From Verrucomicrobiales bacterium (GTDB taxonomy: Bacteria; Verrucomicrobiota; Verrucomicrobiia; Verrucomicrobiales; DEV007), in NCBI GenBank assembly GCA_002698785.1, contig PAAG01000047.1:682001-746000 (forward strand): DNA of 64,000 nucleotides, in the 5' to 3' direction. How positions within the stretch are numbered: the stretch's first letter is position 1; each line of letters opens with the position of its first letter. The notes beneath the pieces were generated by a model. The model saw only the letters and a program-made list of their open reading frames with translations, was not told the DNA's origin and did not search any database. Below are positions 20,769-28,217 of the stretch, in pieces. Both the position numbers and the translations under genes were made by a program.

Positions 20769-21881
20769 TCAATCTTTCGAAACACACACAACCCAATTCG
20801 GCCCTTTCCCGGTGGCGTGTTGCTCTACCCGTTCCAATTCTCCGGAAGCCTGGTCGATCCAGTAAACCCCTAGCTTGTCGGCCATCTGGCCAGCCACATA
20901 AACAAATTCCCCGGCACGATCGATCGCAAACGAACGTGGAATATGTTCACAGGGGAAATGCCCGATCATCGAAAGCATTCCCGTATCCGAGTCCACTTCA
21001 AAACCCACAATCGAACTCTCTCCTGAGGTCGCTTTCCTGTCAGTCAGGTCCCGATTGGAAACATAGAGATACTTTGCGTTCGGAGTCAGGTGAAGGTCCG
21101 CTGTTGTGATCATTCCCTCAAAACCGTCGGGTAGGGTCACCAGATTCTGCACCACCTTCAATGTTCCAGTTTTATCGTCCCACTCCCAGACCCCGACTCC
21201 TGGCTTATCTCTTTCAAGGGTCGTGTAAACGATTTTCCCATTTGGATGAAATACCAGATGCCTCGGCTGCTGAGCCGTTCCCTCCCCGGTGGGTCCCGAA
21301 GCAAAAGGAGGGGTATTAGGCTCCACCGATCCTGATTGGGAATCGAACTTCAGTTGAAAGACCTTGTTAGGCCCAGTTGCAGGCACGAGCACGAAATTTC
21401 CATCGGGAGAAAAAACGGAAGAGTGCGCCTTTTTCTCCAACTGAATATGAGCACACGGTTCTCCACTTGCGATTCCATCCTCACCTATCGGCCAGACAGT
21501 CGCAGTACCGGCACCATAGTCATTTGTTGCCACAAATCTTCCCGACGGACCAACATCGAGATACCCACCTCCTTTTTCGATCTCCGCCTCTCCCAACAAA
21601 GCCAGCTTTCCATCAGGCTGAATCTCAAAAGTCCTCAGCGCCTTCGGACCGATCGCATAGGCGTAGGTCTGATGATCATCCACCGCAATCAACCCTCGCC
21701 CTTCAACCGTCTGAACCGGAGAGAGCTTTCCTAACGACGGATCCGCCTCAAAGACCGTAATTTCGTCACCCGAAGAGAGGTAGACAAAACGCCGTTCAGC
21801 TATCACTTCAGACGCAAATGCCGAGGACAAAAAGATCAGTGAGACAATACCGGCGACTTTCTTCATTGGGTTTCTGATCAT
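20769..21881 (-). CDS. Secreted lactonase-family beta-propeller protein
   Basis: 370 residues with a signal peptide; the ATG at 21866 (MKKVAGIVSLIFLSSAFAS) is an equally good start. Repeated blades of about 45 residues carry motifs such as SSVFSPDGNFVLVPATG, RHLVFHPNGKIVYTT, LHLTPNAKYLYVSNRD and RSFAIDRAGEFVYVAGQ. This pattern belongs to the YbhE-type 6-phosphogluconolactonase-like seven-bladed propellers. The export signal argues against a role in the pentose phosphate pathway; an extracellular sugar lactone is a more likely substrate. It heads the leftward cluster and ends 4 bases before the PSD1 start, so it is probably co-transcribed. Confidence 0.85.
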   Translation of the reverse strand: MIRNPMKKVAGIVSLIFLSSAFASEVIAERRFVYLSSGDEITVFEADPSLGKLSPVQTVEGRGLIAVDDHQTYAYAIGPKALRTFEIQPDGKLALLGEAEIEKGGGYLDVGPSGRFVATNDYGAGTATVWPIGEDGIASGEPCAHIQLEKKAHSSVFSPDGNFVLVPATGPNKVFQLKFDSQSGSVEPNTPPFASGPTGEGTAQQPRHLVFHPNGKIVYTTLERDKPGVGVWEWDDKTGTLKVVQNLVTLPDGFEGMITTADLHLTPNAKYLYVSNRDLTDRKATSGESSIVGFEVDSDTGMLSMIGHFPCEHIPRSFAIDRAGEFVYVAGQMADKLGVYWIDQASGELERVEQHATGKGPNWVVCVSKD

Positions 21882-21942
21882 GGCTTGCTAGTGTCTCATA
21901 TCGCGATCTCGGCGACAATTGGCGTATATTTCCCCCGAAACC

Positions 21943-22227
21943 ATGGCAAAGAAGCGTAAGATTAAAGACGAAGATCTCGTAGGCCCAGCCCTCGTAAAAG
22001 AGACAGCACGTCGCATCCGCCTGGCAAGGACCCACTGGGACGCCCACAAAAATGGCGCCTGCCGTATGGAAAGGGAACGCGCCCTCAAGCTCTACAACCG
22101 ACTCACCAAAGAAGAGAAAGACCAAATCCCTCAGGTGTTGCGAGTCTGGCTACGCTATCGAAGCGAAAAGTATTTCGGCGACCACCGAACCCCACCCGGA
22201 ACAGGGCGGAAGAAAAAGGGGCGATAG
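21943..22227 (+). CDS. Small basic hypothetical protein
   Basis: 94 residues from ATG 21943; a TTG eight codons earlier is in frame but less likely. The protein is rich in Lys and Arg (MAKKRKIKDEDLVGPALVKE, ERALKLYNRLTKEEKDQIPQ, RKKKGR end) and is predicted mostly helical, with no signal peptide or membrane segment. I do not recognise a family. The charge suggests nucleic-acid or ribosome contact, but that is a guess. It is divergent from the lactonase gene across 61 bases and stands alone before the toxin-antitoxin remnant. Confidence 0.65.
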   Translation: MAKKRKIKDEDLVGPALVKETARRIRLARTHWDAHKNGACRMERERALKLYNRLTKEEKDQIPQVLRVWLRYRSEKYFGDHRTPPGTGRKKKGR

Positions 22228-22281
22228 AAGCTGACTAATCCGAAATAATGGCAGCTCATTTGCGAGCACCAATTTCCAGAC

Positions 22282-22544
22282 TCATTCAAGGCGTCTTCGA
22301 ATCGTTTCCGGATCAATTCGCTGATCGAGGATGGCAGCCACCATCACCCGCTCACCATGAACTTGATAATAAATCGCCAGGAAGGTCCCCGGTACTAATT
22401 TCCGACGATAGCCGAGATCTCTCAAAGGACCGATTTCCGGGTTGAGCCGCACAAATTCAAGAGACCGGTCAATTCGCAAAAACACATTCTCCCCATATTG
22501 CTCGTAAACTCGGAATCCGCACCCGCAAGGAGGACTATCTCCAT
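22282..22544 (-). pseudogene. ParE/RelE-family toxin gene with a frameshift
   Basis: The ATG at 22544 overlaps the antitoxin stop (TGATG) and encodes MEIVLLAGADSEF, a typical ParE start. The frame then fails. The rest of the toxin (VYEQYGENVFLRIDRSLEFV, then NPEIGPLRDLGYRRKLVPG and LDQRIDPETIRRRLE) lies in another frame, offset as if one base had been lost near 22505-22515. The joined product would have about 88 residues, normal for the family. Either the toxin is dead or there is a sequencing error; no slippery heptamer for programmed shifting is evident. Loss of the toxin would leave the antitoxin free to drift. Confidence 0.72.
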
Positions 22545-22759
22545 CAATTCCCGAGAATATCTTTTTTCACTTCCTCGTAACTGCGCGCCGAAGAAGGATT
22601 CCGGCGATATTCTGCCATCCGTGATTCCAGCAATTCGATAATCGCGGGATCAATTCCACTATCCGCCTGATTCTCAAGTTCTTCCCACAACTCGTTCGCA
22701 AGTTGAAGCTTTTCCTGATTGGTTAGCTTTTGAATTTCAGGGATCGTCTCCAGGATCAT
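22544..22759 (-). CDS. Addiction-module antitoxin of the small helical (TIGR02574-like) type
   Basis: 71 residues. The pattern LTNQEKLQLANELWEELENQ, then ESRMAEYRRNP and RSYEEVKKDIL, is that of the short putative addiction-module component family that pairs with ParE/RelE toxins. It overlaps the toxin start by a TGATG junction, the usual antitoxin-first arrangement with translational coupling. The partner toxin is frameshifted, so this is probably an orphan antitoxin that may be silent or may neutralise related toxins elsewhere. Confidence 0.72.
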   Translation of the reverse strand: MILETIPEIQKLTNQEKLQLANELWEELENQADSGIDPAIIELLESRMAEYRRNPSSARSYEEVKKDILGN

Positions 22760-22775
22760 ACCGAAATAATACCAT

Positions 22776-22829
22776 CATCCCCGCCCAAAGCCAACTCGGA
22801 TCAGATGATGAGAAGCATCCCCGCCCAAA
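22776..22829. repeat. 14-bp direct repeat next to the tRNA-Arg 3' end
   Basis: CATCCCCGCCCAAA occurs exactly at 22776-22789 and 22816-22829, 40 bases apart. The second copy abuts the base complementary to the tRNA discriminator (22830). It could be a small tandem duplication or the scar of an integration event at the tRNA 3' end. No integrase gene lies nearby. Confidence 0.5.
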
Positions 22830-22901
22830 TACACCCACCAGGAATCGAACCTGGACCTTCGGCTCCGGAAACCGACGTAATATCCATTTTACTATGGGTG
22901 C
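22830..22901 (-). tRNA. tRNA-Arg (anticodon CCG)
   Basis: Read on the minus strand, the 72 bases fold as a tRNA. The acceptor stem GCACCCA pairs with TGGGTGT, with one G-U at the first pair, and the discriminator is A. The anticodon stem TCGGT/GCCGA encloses the loop TTCCGGA, giving anticodon CCG for Arg codon CGG. The T arm CCAGG-TTCGATT-CCTGG is canonical. The 3' CCA is not encoded. The D arm is short. It sits between the antitoxin gene and proB. Confidence 0.93.
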
Positions 22902-23076
22902 CTTGGATCGAAGCGATCGAAAAGAATCGCCCCGGGTCAGGGGCGGGTAAGATGGGTCTTTCCGTCCCGATTCGCAAGTAATTCTAGGGATTTCTCTCAG
23001 GGAAACTGGGCCTTTACACCCAGTGCCCAAGGCCATATCGTCCCGCCCACTGCCGCAGAACCACGGCCCACACCGC

Positions 23077-23880
23077 ATGGCGGAAGAAAAAACAGGCAAA
23101 AAAGTCGTTATTAAGATCGGAACCGGAGTGCTCACGCGCAACGCTTCAGGGGAAATCCATCATGCCATGATTGCCCGGCTTTCCCAGGCAATCTCCGATC
23201 TCAGCGCCGCCGGACATCAACCAATCGTCGTGAGTTCTGGTGCCGTGGGCGCAGGTCTCAACACATTTGGACTTCAGGAGCGCCCGACAGAAACGGGAAT
23301 GCTTCAGGCATGTGCCGCAGCTGGCCAGGCTCGCCTCATGCATCTCTATGAGAGCCAGTTTGGGCACCACGGATTGAAAATCGCCCAGCTACTCGTCACC
23401 CACGACGATCTGGAAAACGACAAGCGCACCGCCAATTTCCTCAGCACGCTTTCCACCCTGTTGGAGCACAAGCAGGTCGTTCCCATCATCAACGAAAACG
23501 ACTCCGTCTCCGTCTACGAGTTGAAAGTCGGCGACAACGACATCCTGTCCTCCATCATAGCCCGGCTCATCGAGGCCGATATGCTGCTCCTTCTCACCAG
23601 CGTCGACGGTCTCCTGCCACCCGATGCCAAGACCGATAAGGACATCATTCCCCAGGTAGACGATATCGAAGCCGTCCTCGGTTTTGCCCGCGACGAAAAA
23701 GGCGAACTCTCCGTAGGCGGGATGGGCAGTAAACTTCGCGCCGTCCAGGCGTCTGTATTGGCGGGGATCGAAACCATTATCGCCAACGGCACCCATCCCG
23801 AGCAACTCCTCGATCTCGTCGAAGGCGGTGGCATCGGCACCCGGTTCACCGTAGCCGAGGACAAAGTCCCCCAACCCTGA
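23077..23880 (+). CDS. proB: Glutamate 5-kinase, short form
   Basis: 267 residues from ATG 23077. Catalyses ATP-dependent phosphorylation of glutamate to gamma-glutamyl phosphate, the first step of proline synthesis. The amino acid kinase fold is evident: KKVVIKIGTGVLT near the start, VVSSGAVGAG, the NENDSVS and VGDNDILSS metal/substrate segments, and GGMGSKLRAVQAS. The C-terminal PUA domain of the E. coli enzyme is absent, as in other short ProB proteins, so feedback control may differ. proA follows after 10 bases and is surely co-transcribed. Confidence 0.95.
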   Translation: MAEEKTGKKVVIKIGTGVLTRNASGEIHHAMIARLSQAISDLSAAGHQPIVVSSGAVGAGLNTFGLQERPTETGMLQACAAAGQARLMHLYESQFGHHGLKIAQLLVTHDDLENDKRTANFLSTLSTLLEHKQVVPIINENDSVSVYELKVGDNDILSSIIARLIEADMLLLLTSVDGLLPPDAKTDKDIIPQVDDIEAVLGFARDEKGELSVGGMGSKLRAVQASVLAGIETIIANGTHPEQLLDLVEGGGIGTRFTVAEDKVPQP

Positions 23881-23890
23881 TCTGTGTTTC

Positions 23891-25159
23891 ATGACCTCTG
23901 AAGAAATCTGCGAACAAGTATGGCAGATGGGCAAGCAGGCCCGTGCCGCCGCCCATGCCCTGACAAAGCTCTCTACCGAGAAGAAAAACGAAATCCTCAT
24001 CGCCATGGCCGACGGTGTTATGGCTCGCGAAGCCGAGATCATCGAAGCCAACGAGCAGGATCTCGCCTCTGCTGACGACCTCGGCCTTACCGACGCCATG
24101 AAAGACCGGCTGCGTCTCACCCCTGAGCGCATCAAGGCCATGGCCGACGGCATTCGCGACGTCGCCGGCCTTCACGATCCCACCGGTGAGATCATCAAAG
24201 AATGGTCGCGTCCAAATGGTATTCGCCTTCAGAAAAAGCGCACCCCTATCGGCACCATCGGCATCATTTACGAAAGCCGACCAAATGTAACAGCCGACGC
24301 CGCCGTCCTCTGTTTCAAAACCGGCAACGCCACCATCCTTCGAGGAGGAAAAGAAGCCATCCATTCCAATCGCGCCATCGCCGCCGCCCTCCAGGAAGGC
24401 GGAGCCACCGCCGGCCTTCCTGATAACAGCATCCAGCTCATCCCTTTCACCGATCGCGAGAGCGTACGTCATCTCTGCGAAATGGACACCTACCTCGATC
24501 TCATCATCCCTCGAGGAGGAGCAGGTCTTATCGAAGCCGTCGTCGGCATGGCTCGCATGCCCGTCATCAAACACTACGACGGAATCTGTCACGTCTTTGT
24601 CGACAAAGACGCCGGCCTCGAAATGGCCGAAGCCATCGTCGTGAATTCCAAGATCCAGAAACCCTCCGTCTGCAACGCCCTCGAGACGCTTCTCATCCAC
24701 AAAGACGTAGCCAAAGAATTCGCCCCACAGATCGCCGAAAACCTCCTCGCAAAAAACGTCGAGCTACGCGGCGACGAAACGTTCTTGGAACTCTGCAAAG
24801 ACGACAGGCCTGTTCCTGCATCGGACGGAGACTGGAGCACTGAGTATCTCGATTACATCCTCGCGGTAAAGATCGTCGATGATCTCGACGCCGCCATTGA
24901 GCACATCAACCACTACGGCTCCCACCACACCGACAGCATCGTCACCGAAAACGAAGAAGCCGCAGAGAAATTCCAACTCGAAATCGACTCCGCCTGTGTA
25001 TTCTGGAACACCTCCACCCGCTTCGCCGATGGTGCTGAGTTCGGTTTTGGAGCAGAAATCGGCATCAGCACCGACAAGCTCCACGCCCGCGGACCCATGG
25101 CCCTCGAAGAACTCTGTAGCTACAAGTATCTCGCATTCGGTACAGGGCAGTTGAAATGA
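23891..25159 (+). CDS. proA: Gamma-glutamyl phosphate reductase
   Basis: 422 residues, the normal size for ProA. It reduces gamma-glutamyl phosphate with NADPH to glutamate semialdehyde, the second step of proline synthesis. Aldehyde-dehydrogenase-fold motifs are present: TPIGTIGIIYESRPNVT, FKTGNATILRGGKEA, LIIPRGGAGLI, the active-site cysteine in KPSVCNALETLL, and HHTDSIVTEN. The C-terminus (STDKLHARGPMALEELCSYK) is also conserved. It lies 10 bases after proB. Confidence 0.96.
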   Translation: MTSEEICEQVWQMGKQARAAAHALTKLSTEKKNEILIAMADGVMAREAEIIEANEQDLASADDLGLTDAMKDRLRLTPERIKAMADGIRDVAGLHDPTGEIIKEWSRPNGIRLQKKRTPIGTIGIIYESRPNVTADAAVLCFKTGNATILRGGKEAIHSNRAIAAALQEGGATAGLPDNSIQLIPFTDRESVRHLCEMDTYLDLIIPRGGAGLIEAVVGMARMPVIKHYDGICHVFVDKDAGLEMAEAIVVNSKIQKPSVCNALETLLIHKDVAKEFAPQIAENLLAKNVELRGDETFLELCKDDRPVPASDGDWSTEYLDYILAVKIVDDLDAAIEHINHYGSHHTDSIVTENEEAAEKFQLEIDSACVFWNTSTRFADGAEFGFGAEIGISTDKLHARGPMALEELCSYKYLAFGTGQLK

Positions 25160-25240
25160 GCGTATATAAAAGCTCTTACTCTGCTGCAACCTTGTGACTG
25201 CTGTATTGGTATTCACAAGAGGTCTGGATTTCATAGATTC

Positions 25241-25318
25241 CTATTGGGAGAAAGAATGCCGGAACTTGCTCACAGAATCATGATAACTGCCCCCTCTGAT
25301 TAATGCAGCCTTGTCGAC
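25241..25318 (-). pseudogene. Scrap resembling a formylglycine-generating-enzyme (SUMF1) domain
   Basis: Between two in-frame stops, the minus strand reads VDKAALIRGGSYHDSVSKFR then HSFSQ. The RGGS-(W/Y)-x-(D/N) plus R-x-(A/S)-(F/Y) spacing is the core signature of FGE-sulfatase (SUMF1) domains near their C-terminus. Only 25 codons remain and I could not trace the flanks in any frame. It is either a decayed gene or a chance match. Confidence 0.35.
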
Positions 25319-25348
25319 TCACTACCACATGTCATCTCACCAAATGAC

Positions 25349-25669
25349 TCAAAACCGCTTCAATCCAAAGCTAGGCTTTCGGTGGTCGTGACGCAGCACC
25401 CATACTCGGACTTACGCTAGACGGATATCGTATAGAAAGTGATAAGGAAATCGCTCCAGATTGCAACGACGGAGGCCAGAAGAATCGAAATGGCAAATCT
25501 TTGGATTCTCTAGAACTTTCGCAATACCAGACCAGAATTCATCATGGAAGTCATCCGCAAGTGACTCGGAAACATTCTCATAGTAGGCAATCGCACCATT
25601 GAGGTCCGATTGCACCAGGCGATGATACCTAATTTCCACGACGTCGGATTCCGGCGACAAATTCGTCAT
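25349..25669 (-). pseudogene. ParE/RelE-family toxin gene with an in-frame stop
   Basis: The open part (VEIRYHRLVQSDLNGAIAYY, LADDFHDEFWSGIAKVLENP, RFPYHFLYDIRLA) is a typical ParE-type toxin of which the last strand is missing. Immediately after a TAA at 25412, the same frame continues VRVWVLRHDHRKPSFGLKRF and stops at 25349, exactly the expected C-terminal strand. A single nonsense change therefore removes about 20 residues that normally carry active-site and folding residues. ATG 25669 or GTG 25639 could be the start; both overlap the antitoxin end. Probably an inactive toxin. Confidence 0.75.
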
Positions 25670-25841
25670 GCCCGATCATTACACTCGGATCCTCTTCAGC
25701 TTCTTTCATTCTCTGAAAGACTTCCTGATCCGTTACCGAATGGTCAGGCGGAGAAAGACTTTGAAGTAGGCGGGACGCCAGCGAGGCCCGTGATTCTTCA
25801 TCGAGCTGGGAAGCTTCCAAAGCTATTTCTTCCAAATCCAT
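25629..25841 (-). CDS. Addiction-module antitoxin (small helical type)
   Basis: 70 residues from ATG 25841; a longer frame reaching 25931 would overlap the divergent GNAT gene. The layout (MDLEEIALEASQLDEESRAS, then LASRLLQSL, EVFQRMKEAEEDP and HDEFVAGIRRRGN) matches short antitoxins of ParE/RelE modules. Its stop overlaps the toxin start, giving antitoxin-then-toxin order. Since the toxin carries a nonsense codon, this is likely an orphan antitoxin. It is distinct in sequence from the one at 22544-22759. Confidence 0.68.
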   Translation of the reverse strand: MDLEEIALEASQLDEESRASLASRLLQSLSPPDHSVTDQEVFQRMKEAEEDPSVMIGHDEFVAGIRRRGN

Positions 25842-25916
25842 CAGGAGTGATGATAATTTAATCTTCCCGACGGCGCGAATGTTTTTCTCCTCTTGTTTCA
25901 GAGAATCTAACTGATC

Positions 25917-26369
25917 ATGGCAAAAGTCCATCTCACCCCCATCGACAAAGCCAATTGGCTAGCCTGCGCTCGTCTCTCCCTTCCCCCGGAGGAAGAGAAA
26001 TTCGTGGCACCTGCCGTCTACACAATCGCCCAGTCGAAATTCGAAGAGATCCACCAACTCCGGGCCATCTATCACGAGGGCACTGTAGTGGGTATGTTAG
26101 CCTTCTGCCACGAAGACGAGCCCGAAGAGAATCTCGAACTCTACTGGCTCTTCCGAATTCTCATCGACAAAGACCATCAAGACAAAGGCTACGGCACCGC
26201 CGCCATCAAACTTCTCACCGACGAAGTTCGATCTCTCGGCGGGAAACACCTTCGCACCATGCACCGTCCAGAAAACGAACGGGCTCGCAGAGTATATCAG
26301 AACCTCGAATTCAAAGAAATCGGCAATCTAGATGATGGGGACATTCTCTATGAGTTGCAGATCTGTTAG
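25917..26369 (+). CDS. GNAT-family N-acetyltransferase (spermidine acetyltransferase-like)
   Basis: 150 residues forming one GNAT domain that transfers an acetyl group from acetyl-CoA to an amine. The acetyl-CoA-binding motif A is RILIDKDHQDKGYGTAAIKL, with the Q/D-x-x-G-x-G/A pattern. Motif B lies around NERARRVYQNLEFKEIG. The layout resembles BltD/SpeG-like diamine or polyamine acetyltransferases, but substrate is inferred only from general resemblance. It is divergent from the second antitoxin gene across 75 bases and precedes the PhyH gene by 74 bases. Confidence 0.88.
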   Translation: MAKVHLTPIDKANWLACARLSLPPEEEKFVAPAVYTIAQSKFEEIHQLRAIYHEGTVVGMLAFCHEDEPEENLELYWLFRILIDKDHQDKGYGTAAIKLLTDEVRSLGGKHLRTMHRPENERARRVYQNLEFKEIGNLDDGDILYELQIC

Positions 26370-26443
26370 GAAAAGAAGAGACCATTATTCCTGCATGAAT
26401 GCTGTCCACATCCGTCTCGTATGCACCTCCTTTGCATACCCCC

Positions 26444-27154
26444 ATGTCCCATTCACGAGATTTCCAACTGACTGGCTACGCCAACGTCCCCTCCATATTT
26501 ACAACCGGCGACATCGCCGAGATGCAGGAAAACGTCTCGCGCTATCTCACCGATATCGCACCCGGGCTAACTCCCCCTCTCGCTATTCCGGCCCCACAGA
26601 AATCAGAAGAAGCCCCCACACAATTTATCTTCCTGGGCCGGATGGATCTTCACGACGTGTTCTTTGAAAAACTCAGACTCGATCCACGATTACATGCCCT
26701 CGCCAAAGACCTTCTTGGCACCGAAGTCGAGGCCCAGCACGTTCAGATGCTCAACATCGTCCCCGGCATTTGCCGCGCCACACCACCTCATCAGGACGCC
26801 CCAATCTTCTCAATCGAACCAAATCACGCCGTCACCTTCTGGATTCCCCTTTCCGACGTCGACGTAGAGTCAGGTTGCCTCCACTACGTTCCCGGCAGCC
26901 ACTGGAATGGTTATCTGCAACATGCCGACTCCGGAACTCGCCGCCTTGTTGAAGACGAAAAATTCAAAACGAAAGGCGTCGCTATGCCTGTAGAAAAAGG
27001 CGGCCTCGTAGCACACCACTGCTTCACCATTCATTACTCATCGGAAAACCGTTCCGGAGAAAATCGATGGGCTCTCGCCATACACTTCTTTCCGGTAGGA
27101 ACGCGCAGTTTTGACGAGGACGAATGGATACGTCGGCAGAAAATCAGCGCCTAA
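26444..27154 (+). CDS. Phytanoyl-CoA dioxygenase (PhyH) family protein
   Basis: 236 residues from ATG 26444 (MSHSRDFQLTGY); an upstream in-frame ATG at 26399 adds 15 unlikely residues. A non-heme Fe(II)/2-oxoglutarate dioxygenase fold is indicated by H116-x-D118 (PPHQDAP), the VTFWIPLSDVDVESGCLHYV-type core strand, the PGSHWNG block, a distal His in HHCFTIHYSSEN, and RWALAIHFFP with the 2OG-binding Arg. The family hydroxylates small molecules or lipids; the substrate is unknown. No partner gene gives a clue. Confidence 0.88.
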   Translation: MSHSRDFQLTGYANVPSIFTTGDIAEMQENVSRYLTDIAPGLTPPLAIPAPQKSEEAPTQFIFLGRMDLHDVFFEKLRLDPRLHALAKDLLGTEVEAQHVQMLNIVPGICRATPPHQDAPIFSIEPNHAVTFWIPLSDVDVESGCLHYVPGSHWNGYLQHADSGTRRLVEDEKFKTKGVAMPVEKGGLVAHHCFTIHYSSENRSGENRWALAIHFFPVGTRSFDEDEWIRRQKISA

Positions 27155-27175
27155 CCACTCGCCCAAACCAACGTC

Positions 27176-27544
27176 TCAATTAGCAGAAACATCCCCTACC
27201 GTTCCGGCGGCCTGCGCTATCAAGAGCTTCATCTCTACAGGATTGCGCTTGTATCTGCCATAGCATCGAAAGTGGATATTCTCCTTCGCCAGATCGATCA
27301 ACCGCTGGGCACGAGACCGGTCGATTCCGAATTGCTTCATCAACGTCAGGCACATTTCTTCACGGACACGTGCACCATCTCTCACCGAAATCGTTCCTTT
27401 GATCATCAGAACGGCAATCTTGTCTGCGAATTTTAATACAGCGCCTTCACTGGGCTGTCTGGTGGGCTCAGATCGATCAAAATAACCACGCTGACGGTCG
27501 GAAGAAGTGCGAGTCTTTGGTTCGGCAATGGATTCGGTTTTCAT
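27176..27544 (-). CDS. Hypothetical protein
   Basis: 122 residues from ATG 27544 (a second ATG lies at 27550). No family is recognised. The N-terminal 35 residues are polar and probably disordered. The rest looks helical (LKFADKIAVLMIKGTISVRD, REEMCLTLMKQFGIDRSRAQ, LIDLAKENIHFRCYGRYKRN), with a short LMKQFGIDRSRAQRLI stretch that resembles a small helical bundle. No signal peptide. It is followed at its 5' side by a strong hairpin at 27567-27594. It is convergent with the PhyH gene. Confidence 0.6.
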   Translation of the reverse strand: MKTESIAEPKTRTSSDRQRGYFDRSEPTRQPSEGAVLKFADKIAVLMIKGTISVRDGARVREEMCLTLMKQFGIDRSRAQRLIDLAKENIHFRCYGRYKRNPVEMKLLIAQAAGTVGDVSAN

Positions 27545-27566
27545 AAACATGAAGAACCATACCCAA

Positions 27567-27594
27567 GGGGGTGGGACATCTACGGCCCACCCCT
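27567..27594. terminator. GC-rich hairpin between yjdM and the downstream hypothetical gene
   Basis: GGGGTGGG (27568-27575) pairs perfectly with CCCACCCC (27586-27593) around a 10-base loop. It lies 45 bases past the yjdM stop on the minus strand. No U-tract follows on that strand, so it may be a pause or leader structure and not a full intrinsic terminator. Confidence 0.4.
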
Positions 27595-27638
27595 GTCAGA
27601 AAATTCAAATTTTCTGGAAAATCGCCCCCTTAATTTCC

Positions 27639-27992
27639 CTACACCTTCTTCACGAACTCCGACTTCAGCTTCATCTGGCCGATACCATCCACCTTGCAGT
27701 CGATATTGTGCCCATCAGAACTCTCGACCAGTCGAATGTTCTTCACCTTCGTTCCGATTTTCAGCGTCGTAGAAGTTCCCTTCACCTTCAGGTCTTTCGT
27801 CAGCTTAACTGTATCGCCAGTTTCCAGCACGTTGCCATGAGCATCCTTAATCGCACCGTCGTCCTCAGAGGCAACAGTTCCGTCACCGTCTTCGGCAGAC
27901 CATTCATGGCCACAATCGGGACAAACGAACAGGGTACCATCGGGGTATGCGAATTCAGAATCACACTCAGGGCATTTGGGAATATCACTCAT
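27639..27992 (-). CDS. yjdM: YjdM/PhnA-family zinc-ribbon protein
   Basis: 117 residues from ATG 27992 ([14 protein letters not shown]); the open frame upstream lacks the family N-terminus. The zinc ribbon is C7-x-x-C10 and C24-x-x-C27, followed by the conserved YjdM/PhnA domain: [54 protein letters not shown]. Named PhnA in E. coli because of map position, the protein does not act in phosphonate breakdown as far as is known; its function is uncertain. It stands alone, with a 225-base upstream gap. Confidence 0.93.
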   Translation of the reverse strand: MSDIPKCPECDSEFAYPDGTLFVCPDCGHEWSAEDGDGTVASEDDGAIKDAHGNVLETGDTVKLTKDLKVKGTSTTLKIGTKVKNIRLVESSDGHNIDCKVDGIGQMKLKSEFVKKV

Positions 27993-28217
27993 TGGTTGGC
28001 CTTCCTTACAGCTCACAAAGTCTGAAAACCACGATTTTCTCTTACGGGAAACAAAAAATTCATCCAGCATTCCACTCAGTCGAGATCAATCCCCTGGGAC
28101 GGGAACGAAAAGATTCGCAAAGCTTTCCTTGTAACGAACTACCCATCCCTTTGTTTTCACCATTGCGGCATCATTCATTTCGGATCAAATAACCCGGAGA
28201 TCTCAAGAGCCCGGAAA

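Noticed and set aside
23389-24700. Two long minus-strand frames opposite proB and proA
   Set aside because: They are shadows of strongly coding genes and show no family motifs.
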